Shown piece after piece: positions 36,729-46,869 of a DNA stretch of 64,000 nucleotides. Both the position numbers and the translations under genes were made by a program. The DNA is taken from assembly GCA_016802295.1 (NCBI GenBank), contig JAESIW010000138.1, forward strand, positions 133,904 to 197,903, read 5' to 3'. This DNA comes from Brachionus rotundiformis (lineage: Eukaryota > Rotifera > Eurotatoria > Ploima > Brachionidae). Position 1 is the first letter of the stretch. Every line of letters starts with the position of its first letter. Below the pieces are notes generated by a model. That model was not told the origin of the DNA, ran no database searches, and saw only the letters and a program-made list of their open reading frames with translations.

Positions 36729-38397
36729 TCAATCACATGATGAATTTTGACTTTTAATAGATTCGAGGATTTTATTTAATCTTTTGATGAAAAGATCTAT
36801 TTCTGATTTTTCAACACCTATAGCTGCAGCTGCTGTCAAATACGAACATTGAGTTGAGCTTGAATGTGAGCCAAAATTCTTGAATATATGGCCATTTTGA
36901 ACTACACTTTTAACAATTCCTGGGACAACAACCCTATTTAAAAAATTTCAATTATTTAAATAAAAAATCAGCTAATTTTTCAGACCGAACTCCAGAAACT
37001 CGTCTAGTGAAAAGCATTGATCCAATTTCAGTAGTTTCCTTGGCGATTGATCCAAAATTTTTCAATGTTAATGCAATAGAAATAGGATTGTTTGGCGTTT
37101 CGAGGAGTTTTTCATCAAATTTTTCTGCAATCTTCTGGAGTTCATTTTTTAGATAGCTAAAGCATTCTTTTCTCTCTTTTAACAAAAAGCGATATTTATC
37201 GCTTCCAATTGATAAAATTGTAATCAATACATCTAACGACTGGGAGAAGCTTGCTCTCCCGGGATAAAATTCAGTAATTCTATGAAAAGTTTCATTGTCA
37301 CTTACAGCTATGATCGCGCCACCAACTGGCACCATTAAGTTTTTATCAGTCGACTGGATAATTGCATCAACTCGACCAAGTCTTATAGCCTTTAAAAAAA
37401 ATATTGTATTTAAAATAAAACAAACAAAATAAGCTACTTGATTAAGCATATGCGTAATTTTAGTCGATTGAAGACCATAAGCATTGTTAACTAAATGAAA
37501 CAAATTGTATTTTTTGCATATTTTGGCAATTTCTTCAACTCTTATTAAAATTCAATTCATTTATCAATTAATTTCTTTAGCTATTAAATTTTACTTGTCA
37601 GGTCCTCTTGGCGCAAAACAGCTTGTTGTAGATAAAACACAAGCAATATTTTCTATTTTTAATTCATTTATTTTCGCCTCTATTTCACTCAAATTAGTAG
37701 CCAATTCATCGCCAATTATACTTGGTTCAATAATTATTGGATTATATCCTAAATAAAATATATGAATTATATTAATTGAATCTATATTAAGCCTACCTGC
37801 ACATGTAATGGATTTAATACATGATTTCTGATCGATTCTGGGCATTATAACGTATTTGGCAGAAGGCTTTGATTGTCTAATTGACTGCATACAAAAACTA
37901 AGAGTCATTCCAGTTGCCATAGGAGCTATAATGCAGTTAACTACTTTAGTTAGTCCACTTATCTTCAATAAATCAAGAACCAGCTCGTTTGTAAGCTTGT
38001 TGAGAATGCTTGAACCAATAGCTTTTGGTTGGACTTCAGCAAGATCTCCTGATCTACCAATTCCGTGAGAAAAATGGTAGTTTTTTCTTGATACCAATTT
38101 TGAAAATATTCGTCCTTCCCTCTCCCCTAACCCACAATTATCAGGAAAATTGTTGCTATCTAAAAGCGAAAATTCGCCTAGAAACAATTCAATTTGATCC
38201 TCAGACCATCCTTTTTCAGGAATTTTTCTCTAAAAAAGATAAATTCTAGTTTCAATAATAAATTAATTGTTCTTTTTTTATACTTTTTCCAATAATAGTC
38301 TTATTTGATTATCACGTGAGTTCTGGACTTGATGAGCTTGCTCTACGTAAGATTTTGGAACAAAATGAGAAATTATTTCAAAATTTTTATTACTCAT
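36729..38397 (-). CDS. SEPSECS: O-phosphoseryl-tRNA(Sec) selenium transferase
   Basis: A PLP enzyme that converts phosphoseryl-tRNA(Sec) to selenocysteinyl-tRNA(Sec), the last step of selenocysteine synthesis in archaea and eukaryotes. Exons read leftwards from the ATG at 38397 (MSNKNFEIISHFVPKSYVEQ). Diagnostic blocks are PEKGWSEDQIELFLGEFSLL, DSNNFPDNCGLGEREGR, FSHGIGRSGDLAEVQPKAIG, MATGMTLSFC, IMPRIDQKSCIKSI, STTSCFAPRGPD, VNNAYGLQS, VDAIIQSTDKNLMVPVGGAI (with the PLP-binding Lys in TDKN) and YPGRASFSQSLDVLIT, then LFTRRVSGVR. The C-terminal exon ends at a TGA at 36729. Introns are short. The start is 158 bases from the stop of ABHD8 upstream on the same strand. The gene implies that this animal makes selenoproteins. 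Confidence 0.96.
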
Positions 38398-38555
38398 TTT
38401 AGAAATTAAAATTTTTTTTATTCTTGATCACGTGGATAAAATAAAAGAAGCTAATTAAATTAAATTTTTAATAAAAAAAATGCAAAAGAATCAAAACTTA
38501 TAGAAAATAAAATATTTATAAAATAATTTTTTGAAATAAATTGGTAACAATTAAA
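38398..38555 (-). promoter_or_regulatory. Short ABHD8-SEPSECS junction with acceptor-like site
   Basis: Only 158 bases between the ABHD8 stop and the SEPSECS ATG. Reading leftwards, a TTTAATTAG acceptor-like sequence ends at 38451, 53 bases before the ATG. This could be a trans-splice acceptor or a 5' UTR intron end. Confidence 0.35.
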
Positions 38556-39852
38556 TTATAAATCGCATATAAATAAATCTATTAGTTTGTTAATAATTTC
38601 TGGTTCTTCTAATATAATCATATGTGATCCTCCTTCGATTCGAACTAGATAGCTTTTTTCAAGACTCTAAAAATTATTTGTAAAAATTTAACTAATTTTT
38701 AATTTCATAAACCCTTACTTTCATCATTTCTAAAGCATCTTGAAAAGGAACAAAATTGTCTTCTGATCCTTCAATTAGTAGAACGTTTTGACTTTTAAAA
38801 TAGTCGATTTTTGAATAGCTCGGTTGCCAATACTGACCCTTCATTGTGTAAAATAAACTTTCGGCTGATATGTGGAACATACTTTTATTTTTCTCTTTGA
38901 AATCAGAGCTAAATGCAGAACTAAACAAAAATTTTTTTAAACTAAATTTTTGTAAAAGATTTTAAAATAAATTACCAAAAAAAGTGACAATCGATAAAAG
39001 GTTTCATGAGCTTGAAAAAAAATAAAGGTGCATTGAAAACAGGATTGATGTAATCTTATAATTTTATAATAAATTTAACAGCTAAAAAAATTAAAAGTTT
39101 ATCTAACTCAAAGGGTAAGGCATTCCTCCAGAAATTAGGACCACTTTTTGTACCAAATTTTTTCTTTCCTGAGATAATTTGACTGCAAAAGAACTTCCAT
39201 AGCTATGACCTATAATTATGTTGTGATTTTTTGCATATACATCAAATATAATTCTTATATGTGAGGATATTTCAATAAAATCATAATTTGAGAATTCTTT
39301 GCTTTTGGTACTTTTACCATGACCTATTAAATCAATTGCAATTACTTCAAAGTTTTGCTCTGCAAAGTATTTTAACTGATGCTTCCAAATAAGGGAATTT
39401 CCACCAACGCCATGAATGAAAAATAATGTCCTTTTTTGCGGAATCAAGTTATCTGATAAATTCTTTAAGAGATTTTCTTTATGAATTATTGTTAGACCAA
39501 ATTTTTCGCTTCCATTTAAATATACTAAATTTTTTTCTAATTTTTTGTCAAAATCATTACTTTCTATCATCGATGAAAAATTCGCAAATCTGAGATTCAT
39601 TAGACTTTCTTTGGAATTATTTTTATTCGTTTTTCTTTCATTTTCTTGTTGGCAAATAGGCTCATTTAGATTAACTTTTTTAATCTGTTCAGTTATTGTT
39701 GATAGCTCTATTTTTTGATTTAAATGAATATTTTCATTAATGTGAATTAAATGGATTTCGATTCCATCTTTAACTTTAATGAACTTTGACTCACTATTCT
39801 TAAAAAAATGATCCTCTGGTAGTATTTGAGTCGTGGCTTCGCAACAAATCAT
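38556..39852 (-). CDS. ABHD8: ABHD8-like alpha/beta hydrolase
   Basis: The first exon (39852-about 39105) encodes a 135-residue acidic, divergent N-terminus, then RTLFFIHGVGGNSLIWKHQL (oxyanion-hole HG, residues 147-151), FEVIAIDLIGHGKS, YAKNHNIIIGHSYGSSFAVK with the nucleophile Ser217 in GHSYG, and VVLISGGMPYPL. Later exons add MKGQYWQPSY, then LIEGSEDNFVPFQDALEMMK (the acid residue, Asp) and the end with EGGSHMIILEEPE (catalytic His). The order and spacing match ABHD8 (FFIHGVGG..IWK..L, IGHSYG, SGQYW, HDKFVP, GSHMVMLE). The substrate is not firmly established for this family. The stop is a TAA at 38558-38556. The small exons at about 38940-39090 were not resolved base by base. Confidence 0.88.
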
Positions 39853-40654
39853 TATCAGATCAAATCTTTAATCCAATTATACACCATTATCAGATAAACA
39901 AAAATTCTTTTCATTTTTGTTCTTGAGAAAAAAGAAAAGTTTTAGAAAAGTTTCCAAGACAACAACAAATTATTTTCGTCAATTCAGAAAATTAATTTCT
40001 AAAAATGTTTTCAGAGAATTAATCCATTGTAAAACAAAAAATAAATTTTTATCGAATTTTAGAATTAAATTGATATTTAAAAATATCTAAACAGATTTTT
40101 CTAGCCTTTAAAAAAAAAGATATCATTTTATTTTAAGAAGATACTGAGAATTTAATAAAAATTCGTATAAGGAGCCAATTTTTTTTTTATGAATTTACGA
40201 AAGATTTTAAATTAAAAAAAATTTCGATTGTGTCATTAAGAACAATTAATTTTTCAAGAAACTATCGATATTATTTTGTATTATTAATATTTAACTAACA
40301 CTGTTTTTAGATCGAATTTCATAATTATATATTTTAGACATAAAATAGAATACATGAAAATAAGCTGTTAAAAATTGTTTAAATTTTTTATTGTTAGATT
40401 ATCAAATGGATGAATTTAAAAGATGTATTGTTTAAACATAAAATATTTTAAATTAAAAAAATTATTTTTAAAATTTATTTGAAATAAATTGGTAAAATAT
40501 TTAAGAAATCAATATTTAAAAAACTGAAATCAAGATCAAAAACTTAATTTATTTATTAATTAATTTAATAATAATATTGAAATAATTAATCTCATCAATA
40601 CGTCTTGGTCAGGCAAAAAAATTATGGTTATTCTCTATGAAATTTTTTCATGGA
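39853..40654. other. AT-rich intergenic region
   Basis: About 800 bases upstream of ABHD8. It is extremely AT-rich with no recognisable feature. Confidence 0.45.
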
Positions 40655-41071
40655 CACGTCTTTTTTTTATTCAAAAAAGGATATATTTCGACTAGAACAA
40701 GTACAAAGACAAGCAACGAAACTTGTTCCACAGATAAGAAGTTTGAATTATAATCATGCAATTGATATTATGATGCAGAACTTGCGAGTTCAGTTAATAA
40801 CGAAGAACCAAGAGGAAGAGTAAGGGGAGCAAAGCATCGCATTCGCTCTCAGCTAACAAAATGTGAAGTAACTTTCTATCTAACCGAGTAGTGAAAAAAT
40901 GGAACATGTTGCCAACGTGGGTTTTCACATCAAGTTCGGTTAACCAGTTCAAAAACAGACTGGATAATGTCGGTAGAAATAATTAAAAATGAAAAGTCTA
41001 CTATAGTGGGACTACTTAAGTCTTCCTACTTTGTTATTTTATATTAACTAAATTGACCGTAGAATATAAAC
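40655..41071 (+). mobile_element. LINE 3' end remnant 1 (ORF2 C-terminus and 3' UTR)
   Basis: Rightward translation gives RLEQVQRQATKLVPQIRSLN YNHAI, then, after a deletion, RGAKHRIRSQLTKC and NFLSNRVVKKWNMLPTWVFT SSSVNQFKNRLDNVGRN. This is the standard C-terminal end of jockey/CR1-like ORF2 ('LExVQRRATK...NFFSNRVVxxWNxLPxxVVxxxSVNxFKxxLD'). A short 3' UTR leads into the (TTA)n tract. It is 5'-truncated and internally deleted, as is usual for dead LINE copies. Confidence 0.8.
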
Positions 41072-41100
41072 TATTATTAATATTATTATTATTATTATTA
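41072..41100 (+). repeat. (ATT)n microsatellite at LINE 3' end
   Basis: About nine ATT units directly following the LINE 3' UTR. It is probably the element's own tail. Confidence 0.8.
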
Positions 41101-41505
41101 TGATGATTTATATATTGTATAATATCCTCAACAAAAAAAAGAATTTATTTATTAAGAAATATCGTCTAATTTGCAGTTTTTTTATCTATCCCACAGCTTA
41201 TGAGATATTTTAAATTATATCCTTAATATTTAACTGCAATGAATTTTTTTTAATGATATATTTTCTGCCAAAGACTAAATATAATGAATCTCTAATTTAA
41301 TGCAAACCTAAGAACGCTTTATCTTAAAATTTATATATGAATTTCTTTAAAACTTGACTAATTATTTAAAATGTTAAATAACTTAAAAATTTAATAATTT
41401 ATCATAAATTATTGTCCTAAATTTATGTCATTTAAAAAAATTTTTTTTGTAATTTTATTTCTAAAACAATAAATATTTTTAGTAGATTTTTAAATCAAAT
41501 AATCA
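41101..41505. other. AT-rich region upstream of AMFR
   Basis: Holds the presumed AMFR promoter. No defined motif was seen. Confidence 0.4.
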
Positions 41506-43741
41506 ATGATTATATTTTTGAAAAAACTACCAATACCAAATTTAAAGCATTATTGCTTATTCAGCCTTAGCTTGTTATTTATAGTTTTTATTTATGTAAA
41601 CAAATTGATACATGAAATTAGAAGCAAGGAAGAAATTTCGGATTTGAATGATGGAAATTCAGAAGAAAAAGACAAGTCAAGTAAAAGTTTTCTACAACTT
41701 GCTTATATAGAAATAATGAATGAACCATGGTGTGTTTGGGTAATTTAAAATTTTTCTCTTAAAAGTTTTGATTAATAATTATTCTTTAGGTTTTAATAAA
41801 TTTTAGCTATTGTGTTCTTATAATTATTGGGAAAATTGTGCAAAAAATTTTTTTTGGAAAACTTAGAGCTCTGGAAAGACAAGTTATATTTTGGTTTCAT
41901 TTACACATAGAGTATTATAATCATGATTTTTTAGAGAATTAAAGATCAATTCTGGAATTTTATGTTTCTCAAATTTATTTTTATTTTTGGGGTCCTTAAT
42001 TTGGACAACATCTATCAAGTGGTTATATGGTGCACATGGTTCTCAATAATTGGATTTTTATCTATTCATTGTCAAATTTGCAAAGATAGATTTGAATATG
42101 TAATTATTTAGAACAAAGAGTTTAAAAATCAAATAACTTAATGATAATTTTTGCTTTAGTTATCTTTTTCGGCATCAACTCCTCTAAAGAATCACGTGAA
42201 ATTAATTTCCCTTCTTATATCCATAAACTTGTCCTGTATTTACTTACTATATGCTTCGTTTTGTCACTACAAACTAATTGATTTACCAACAAGTCAAAAA
42301 TTATTTTTATTCTCAGAAGTAAATTGAAAATATTTAAATTTTTAAAAATCTAAACACTGTTTTAAAAAAGGCTCTTGTTTTGGCTTTGCGATCCCTTTAT
42401 GTAATATCAAAGTAATCTTTAAGATAATACATTTTGATAAGTTTTCTCAAAAAAAATATTTGAAGGTATTCAATTCATATTGTAGATATTTATAACCTTG
42501 TACAACTAAATAACAAAGGAACTGTTCAATATTATTTAGACTTTATTTTTGAACTTATGGTTGTTAGCGTCGATTTGTTAAATTATTTGCACATGTTGGT
42601 AAGTCCTCAGTAATAATTCATACCAGCGACTAACAAACAAAATTTAAAAAGATTTACGGTAGTTTTTACCTAAGCATGGCAAGTTTGGTAATTTGTATGG
42701 AAATAAAGCGTTTAGTGATCGATCTTCAAAAAAGAATGAAAAGACATTCTAATTATTTACAAATTTTGGAAAAAATGGAGAAGAAAATACCTTGGGCTAC
42801 CCAAGATGAGCTAAATTTAAATGACAATAAATGCGCAGTTTGTTGGGATATAATGGAAAGAGCAAGACGCTTGCCATGTTCTCACATGTTTCATCAGTAT
42901 GCTTAAAAATTAAATAATCAAATATTAAGAAATTTATTTTAGTAACTGTTTACGCTCCTGGTTGGAACAAGATACATCATGTCCAACATGCCGAAAATCT
43001 CTTCAAGAAAATAAGGATCAAGTTCCAAGCGATGGTCAGGACATTAGGCGAAGCCCGAATAGACAAGCTAGATCTAGAAATCTTTTTCAGTTCAATGGAT
43101 CAAGATACTTTAGATGGTTGCCAAATTTTTCACTTCAAGTAATAAGTCAAAACGATCTTTTCTCTAATTTTATGCGAAATCAAAACATTGACTCAGAGAG
43201 ACTCAACGATATGACTAATCAAGTTTATCAAATGTTTCCGAATATACCTATTGAACAAATACAAAACGATTTAAGGCAAACAAATTCTGTTGAGTTAACT
43301 ATTGAAAATATTCTTGAGAATAGAATAAATTCGGTTCAAGAAGCTAACCAAGTGCAAGACATAAGTGATTCTAGTGAGGATGATCGTAATATTCCCAACC
43401 AAACCGATGAAGAAGAGTCGTCAAATTTTATCCGACAAAGATATCAACGACTTATAAAGTAATTTAAATGTTTAAACTAGAATATAGATAAAATGAAATT
43501 TAATGTTAAAGCTTTGAATCAAATAATTTTCAGGATTCGGATTTATCGACATCATCTAACCCGATTACTAAAAAATTAGTTTCGGTTGACGCTAAAAAAA
43601 GAGAACTTTTGCTCAACTCAAAAAAGTAAGTCTTTTTTAATTGCAAAATTTAATGATTTTTTTAATATTTTCAAAAGGCGTTATTTGGAAAAGCAGAATG
43701 CCACGGAATCGGAAAAAAGTTTAAATGAAAAACATCAATGA
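41506..43741 (+). CDS. AMFR: AMFR/gp78-like ER membrane E3 ubiquitin ligase
   Basis: A multi-span ER ubiquitin ligase for ER-associated degradation. The first exons (41506-41748, then about 41790-41880, 41940-42100, 42160-42320, 42370-42410, 42470-42600, 42650-42896) encode at least five hydrophobic spans. A RING follows: CAVCWDIMERARRLPCSHMF HQ, split by an intron (about 42897-42942), then NCLRSWLEQDTSCPTCRKSL. After a Gln/Ser/Arg-rich linker comes a CUE domain, MTNQVYQMFPNIPIEQIQND LRQTNSVELTIENILENR, which binds ubiquitin. The last two small exons end at a TGA at 43739-43741 and carry DAKKRELLLNSKKRYLEKQ, similar to the VIM p97-binding helix (RxxLLxxxxxRRLxxQ). The order TM-RING-CUE-VIM is that of AMFR rather than SYVN1/HRD1, which lacks CUE. 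Exon limits in the membrane part are approximate. Confidence 0.92.
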
Positions 43742-43934
43742 ATAAATCAGGTTGCATATTAGAAAATTTTAATAATAAAATTATATTTATTGTAAAAATA
43801 AAAGCTTTAAATAAAATTGGACATATTATTTAAAATAAGTTGATTAATTATCTACATATAAGATTCATTAATAGTTTGAATAAAAAATAAGTTTAAGAAG
43901 ATGAAAATCAATTTTAAGTTATTTTTTCCTATTT
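43742..43934. other. Short AT-rich spacer
   Basis: AMFR 3' flank; nothing further was seen. Confidence 0.4.
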
Positions 43935-44165
43935 TATTCTGATTAATTTCCTTACAAACAGGATCACGACAATCTGGAACAAATTGCCAGCTGACATTGT
44001 TAATGCATTGTATTTCAACAGCTTTAATTTCTAAACTGGCGTCTGGATGAGAGAAAATTTTTTCTTTTTGTGAGGCGAAGTCCTATGGGGCTATATTTGA
44101 GCTTGAATACAGGTTCAAGTCGCAGTTCTTTTTACTGCTATTGCTGCTACTATTATTTCAAAAAA
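43935..44165 (+). mobile_element. LINE 3' end remnant 2
   Basis: Reads FLTNRITTIWNKLPADIVNA LYFNSFNF, the same ORF2 C-terminal motif as the remnant at 40655. A GC-richer 3' UTR (44035-44135, with CCTATGGGGCTATATTTGAG and a CAGGTTCAAGTCG segment) follows, ending in a decayed triplet tail (TGCTATTGCTGCTACTATT). It is heavily 5'-truncated. Confidence 0.7.
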
Positions 44166-44856
44166 ATCTGCGGTAGATTAATTTTAATTCTAATTTTGCT
44201 TTGTTTAATTTTGTCTTTTTATTTAAGTAGATGTAAAAAAATATGATACAATTGTTAAGAAAAGCTTAGTTGCTTTATTTAAATTATCTCCAAAAAACTA
44301 ATTTACACATCTAACGATTATTATCCAACATAAAAAAATTATTTCTTTTCTAATCAATATATTTATAAATTATCCAGGAATTAATTTCTTATTCATGATG
44401 CTTATACTCGTGCAGCTTTAATCAATATTATTCAAAATAAATTTATAATAATTATAAAATTTAGTGAATAATTTCCTAATTATTTTGGTCAAACTTGTAA
44501 TTTATTTTGAAACATTTCACAAAATATGCTTTCAAAAATAATTTATAAAACAAAATAAGGCAAAAACGAAAATATTATAAATAATGTAAGGTTTTGAACG
44601 CATTAGAAAATGCAAAATTTGGTTCAAAGTCTAAATTCGCTTGTTTTCAATAGAAGTATATAACTTAGAGTGTGTACTTATTTTAATAGAAAAAAAATTT
44701 TTTTTTGACATATAAAAATTCACTAAATTTTTAAGAATTAGATGCTTTAATACATTTAGCTTAAATTTTCAAATGCTTCATATAACCTCAATATTACAAG
44801 TAGACATTATATAATGGTTATTTAAAAGACATAATTGATTATTTTTTTGTTAATAG
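44166..44856. other. AT-rich region; upstream exon(s) of next gene not found
   Basis: The terminal exon at 44857 needs an upstream exon, but no ATG-containing exon with a convincing donor was found here. Confidence 0.35.
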
Positions 44857-45279
44857 AAAGCATCGAATTCTACAATTCAAGATCGTACAACTGCTTTAAA
44901 TGCCTTGGCGCGAAATTATTCATTCATTCACGATACATATTCAGATCGGTACGATTTCCATTATAGTATAGATTCAAATAATCTAGATGATTATGAAACA
45001 AATTTAAAAGGGTATTGGGGTTACATTAGAGACAAAAAGGCAGATCGAAATAATTCAGCCAAACCCGGTATATCTAATTATGATGGGTTTTGGGGACAAT
45101 TCAAAGATTCTCAAGTTGATTTCAATTTGAAATTTAGTTCAGAATTGGAAAAACCAAAAAAATCATGTTCGCTTCAAACAGATTCTGAATCAAATCAAAC
45201 CTTCAACTACAAAATATCTCAATTAAAGATTCAGGCTAGAAAAAGAGATGAAAGCTCGCACTCACCTGGATTATTATAA
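44857..45279 (+). CDS. Terminal exon of an uncharacterised gene (5' end not located)
   Basis: The frame opens directly after a TTGTTAATAG acceptor at 44856 and runs 140 codons to a TAA at 45279. It has no in-frame ATG near its start, so at least one upstream exon exists. The protein is hydrophilic, with two similar tyrosine/tryptophan blocks (LKGYWGYIRDKKADRN and YDGFWGQFKDSQVDFN), then a Ser/Lys-rich tail ending SSHSPGLL. The repeated G[YF]WGxx[RK]D pattern suggests a short repeat. No family is recognised. A coding origin is supported by base composition clearly above the surrounding DNA and by the clean acceptor. Confidence 0.55.
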   Translation, partial: KASNSTIQDRTTALNALARNYSFIHDTYSDRYDFHYSIDSNNLDDYETNLKGYWGYIRDKKADRNNSAKPGISNYDGFWGQFKDSQVDFNLKFSSELEKPKKSCSLQTDSESNQTFNYKISQLKIQARKRDESSHSPGLL

Positions 45280-46869
45280 TTATAACATTATTTGTTATGT
45301 TTTTTTACGACTAATTACGGTCCAAATACATTTTAACAATGTGTATAATCTCGTATTTTATCACAATTTAATCTTAATAAAAATTTTTGAATTATGAAAT
45401 CTTTCAATACTGGGTATATTTACATAATAGAATTTTTTTATCTAAAAAGGGTAACTTGAAATCGTGTATCACCAAAAAAAAATTAATGAAATAAATGAAT
45501 TTTTTTTAAAATTAGTTGTAAAAAGTAATAATAATAACAAAAGCTACAGCAAGCGAGCTTGCGGAGATGGCTTACTCGGAAGTCATCTATGATAGCTAAT
45601 CGCGCAAAAATCGAGAGATAAATTAAGGAACTACAATCAAAGTAATAGAGACGAAACTGAGTTACAATTTATATATACTTTACAGATATTACATAAGATT
45701 ATATAGAACATTACAGGTAAATAAAGAGATAAATAGAAAATAATTTACAGAGACTATCGTTAAAAATTTAAATATATAAAGAAAATTCGAAAATATATTA
45801 AAGCTTTAATTGTAAAAATTGTCCAATAAATAACTAATAATATTAAATATAGAAATTAGTCTAATTTTTATTTTGTATTTTAGATACAAATTTTTGTTTT
45901 AATTTAAATCGATATTTATACATGTAAGTTAAGCAAAAATTAAAAAATTATTTAATTTTTTCAACTATTTAGATAAAAATCATAGGGGTCAATTGGAATT
46001 CTTTATTTTCAAAAAATAAAACATTTCATTCGTTTTTTTTAACAAGTTGATTGATTTTTGCTTATTTGATATTCTTTTTGGAGTTTAAGCTCTTTTCGAC
46101 TGATTTCTGGTAAAGTTATTATATAATAAATGAATCAAAATTTTATAATTTTGTCACATAAATTAGAATTAATAATTATGATATATTTTAATTAAAAGAG
46201 AAGTAGCTTTCTAAGAGTTATAAAAAAGTACCTTTTTATTATTCAAAATCTTAAATAATCTAAGGAAATACTTGCTATGATTAAAAATAGTTTAGAACTT
46301 TGAATAGATCATTTTTATATTTTAATAAAGTAATTGATTTTTCTATGAAGTTTAAGCAAATTTCACAATTTTTCAAAATATCAAAATGAGCAAGATGAAA
46401 TTTAATTTAAAATATGAATTAAAACTGGTTTTAAAATAAACCTTTCGAAAAATTAATCTTAAAAAATATTAAAAATTTCTTAAAATTTATTTTGTAAATA
46501 AATTTTTACCACTTTTTAAAAACCAATAATTTAGTATGTATACATATATATTTATATCTTTTATTTTTAACATTATATTCTTCTCAAAAATTTTAGCATA
46601 ATTTAAATTGAAATTATATCAAATTTTATTATTTTGACGAACATATTGCTAGCATCTGATATGAAACTTTTCAAGAATAATTAAATCACAAGATTTGAAA
46701 TTATTCAAGCTTAAATAAAAAAAAACGAGAAATTGGATCAGTTGATTTAATTTTTGGTCTTACAGATCATTTAGATCATTTTAATAATTTTTTTGAAATT
46801 TTAAAATTCACCTTAATTATTCTAACTTAAACTCAATTTTTTTTAAATTTAGATGCCTAGAAATTAAAA
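45280..46869. other. Long AT-rich intergenic region with a repeat fragment
   Basis: 1.6 kb before the ATP8A gene. Apart from the 45525-45640 element nothing was recognised. An acceptor-like TTTAAATTTAG lies about 18 bases before the ATP8A start codon. Confidence 0.4.
45525..45640 (-). mobile_element. Probable retroelement 3' end fragment
   Basis: A GC-richer patch with a hairpin GCAAG-CGAG-CTTGC (45549-45562), preceded on the plus strand by an AATAATAAT tract (45525-45538). Read leftwards it is a non-coding segment ending in (TTA)n, the same tail type as the LINE remnant at 40655. It has no open frame. This may be a SINE or a LINE 3' UTR. Confidence 0.4.
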
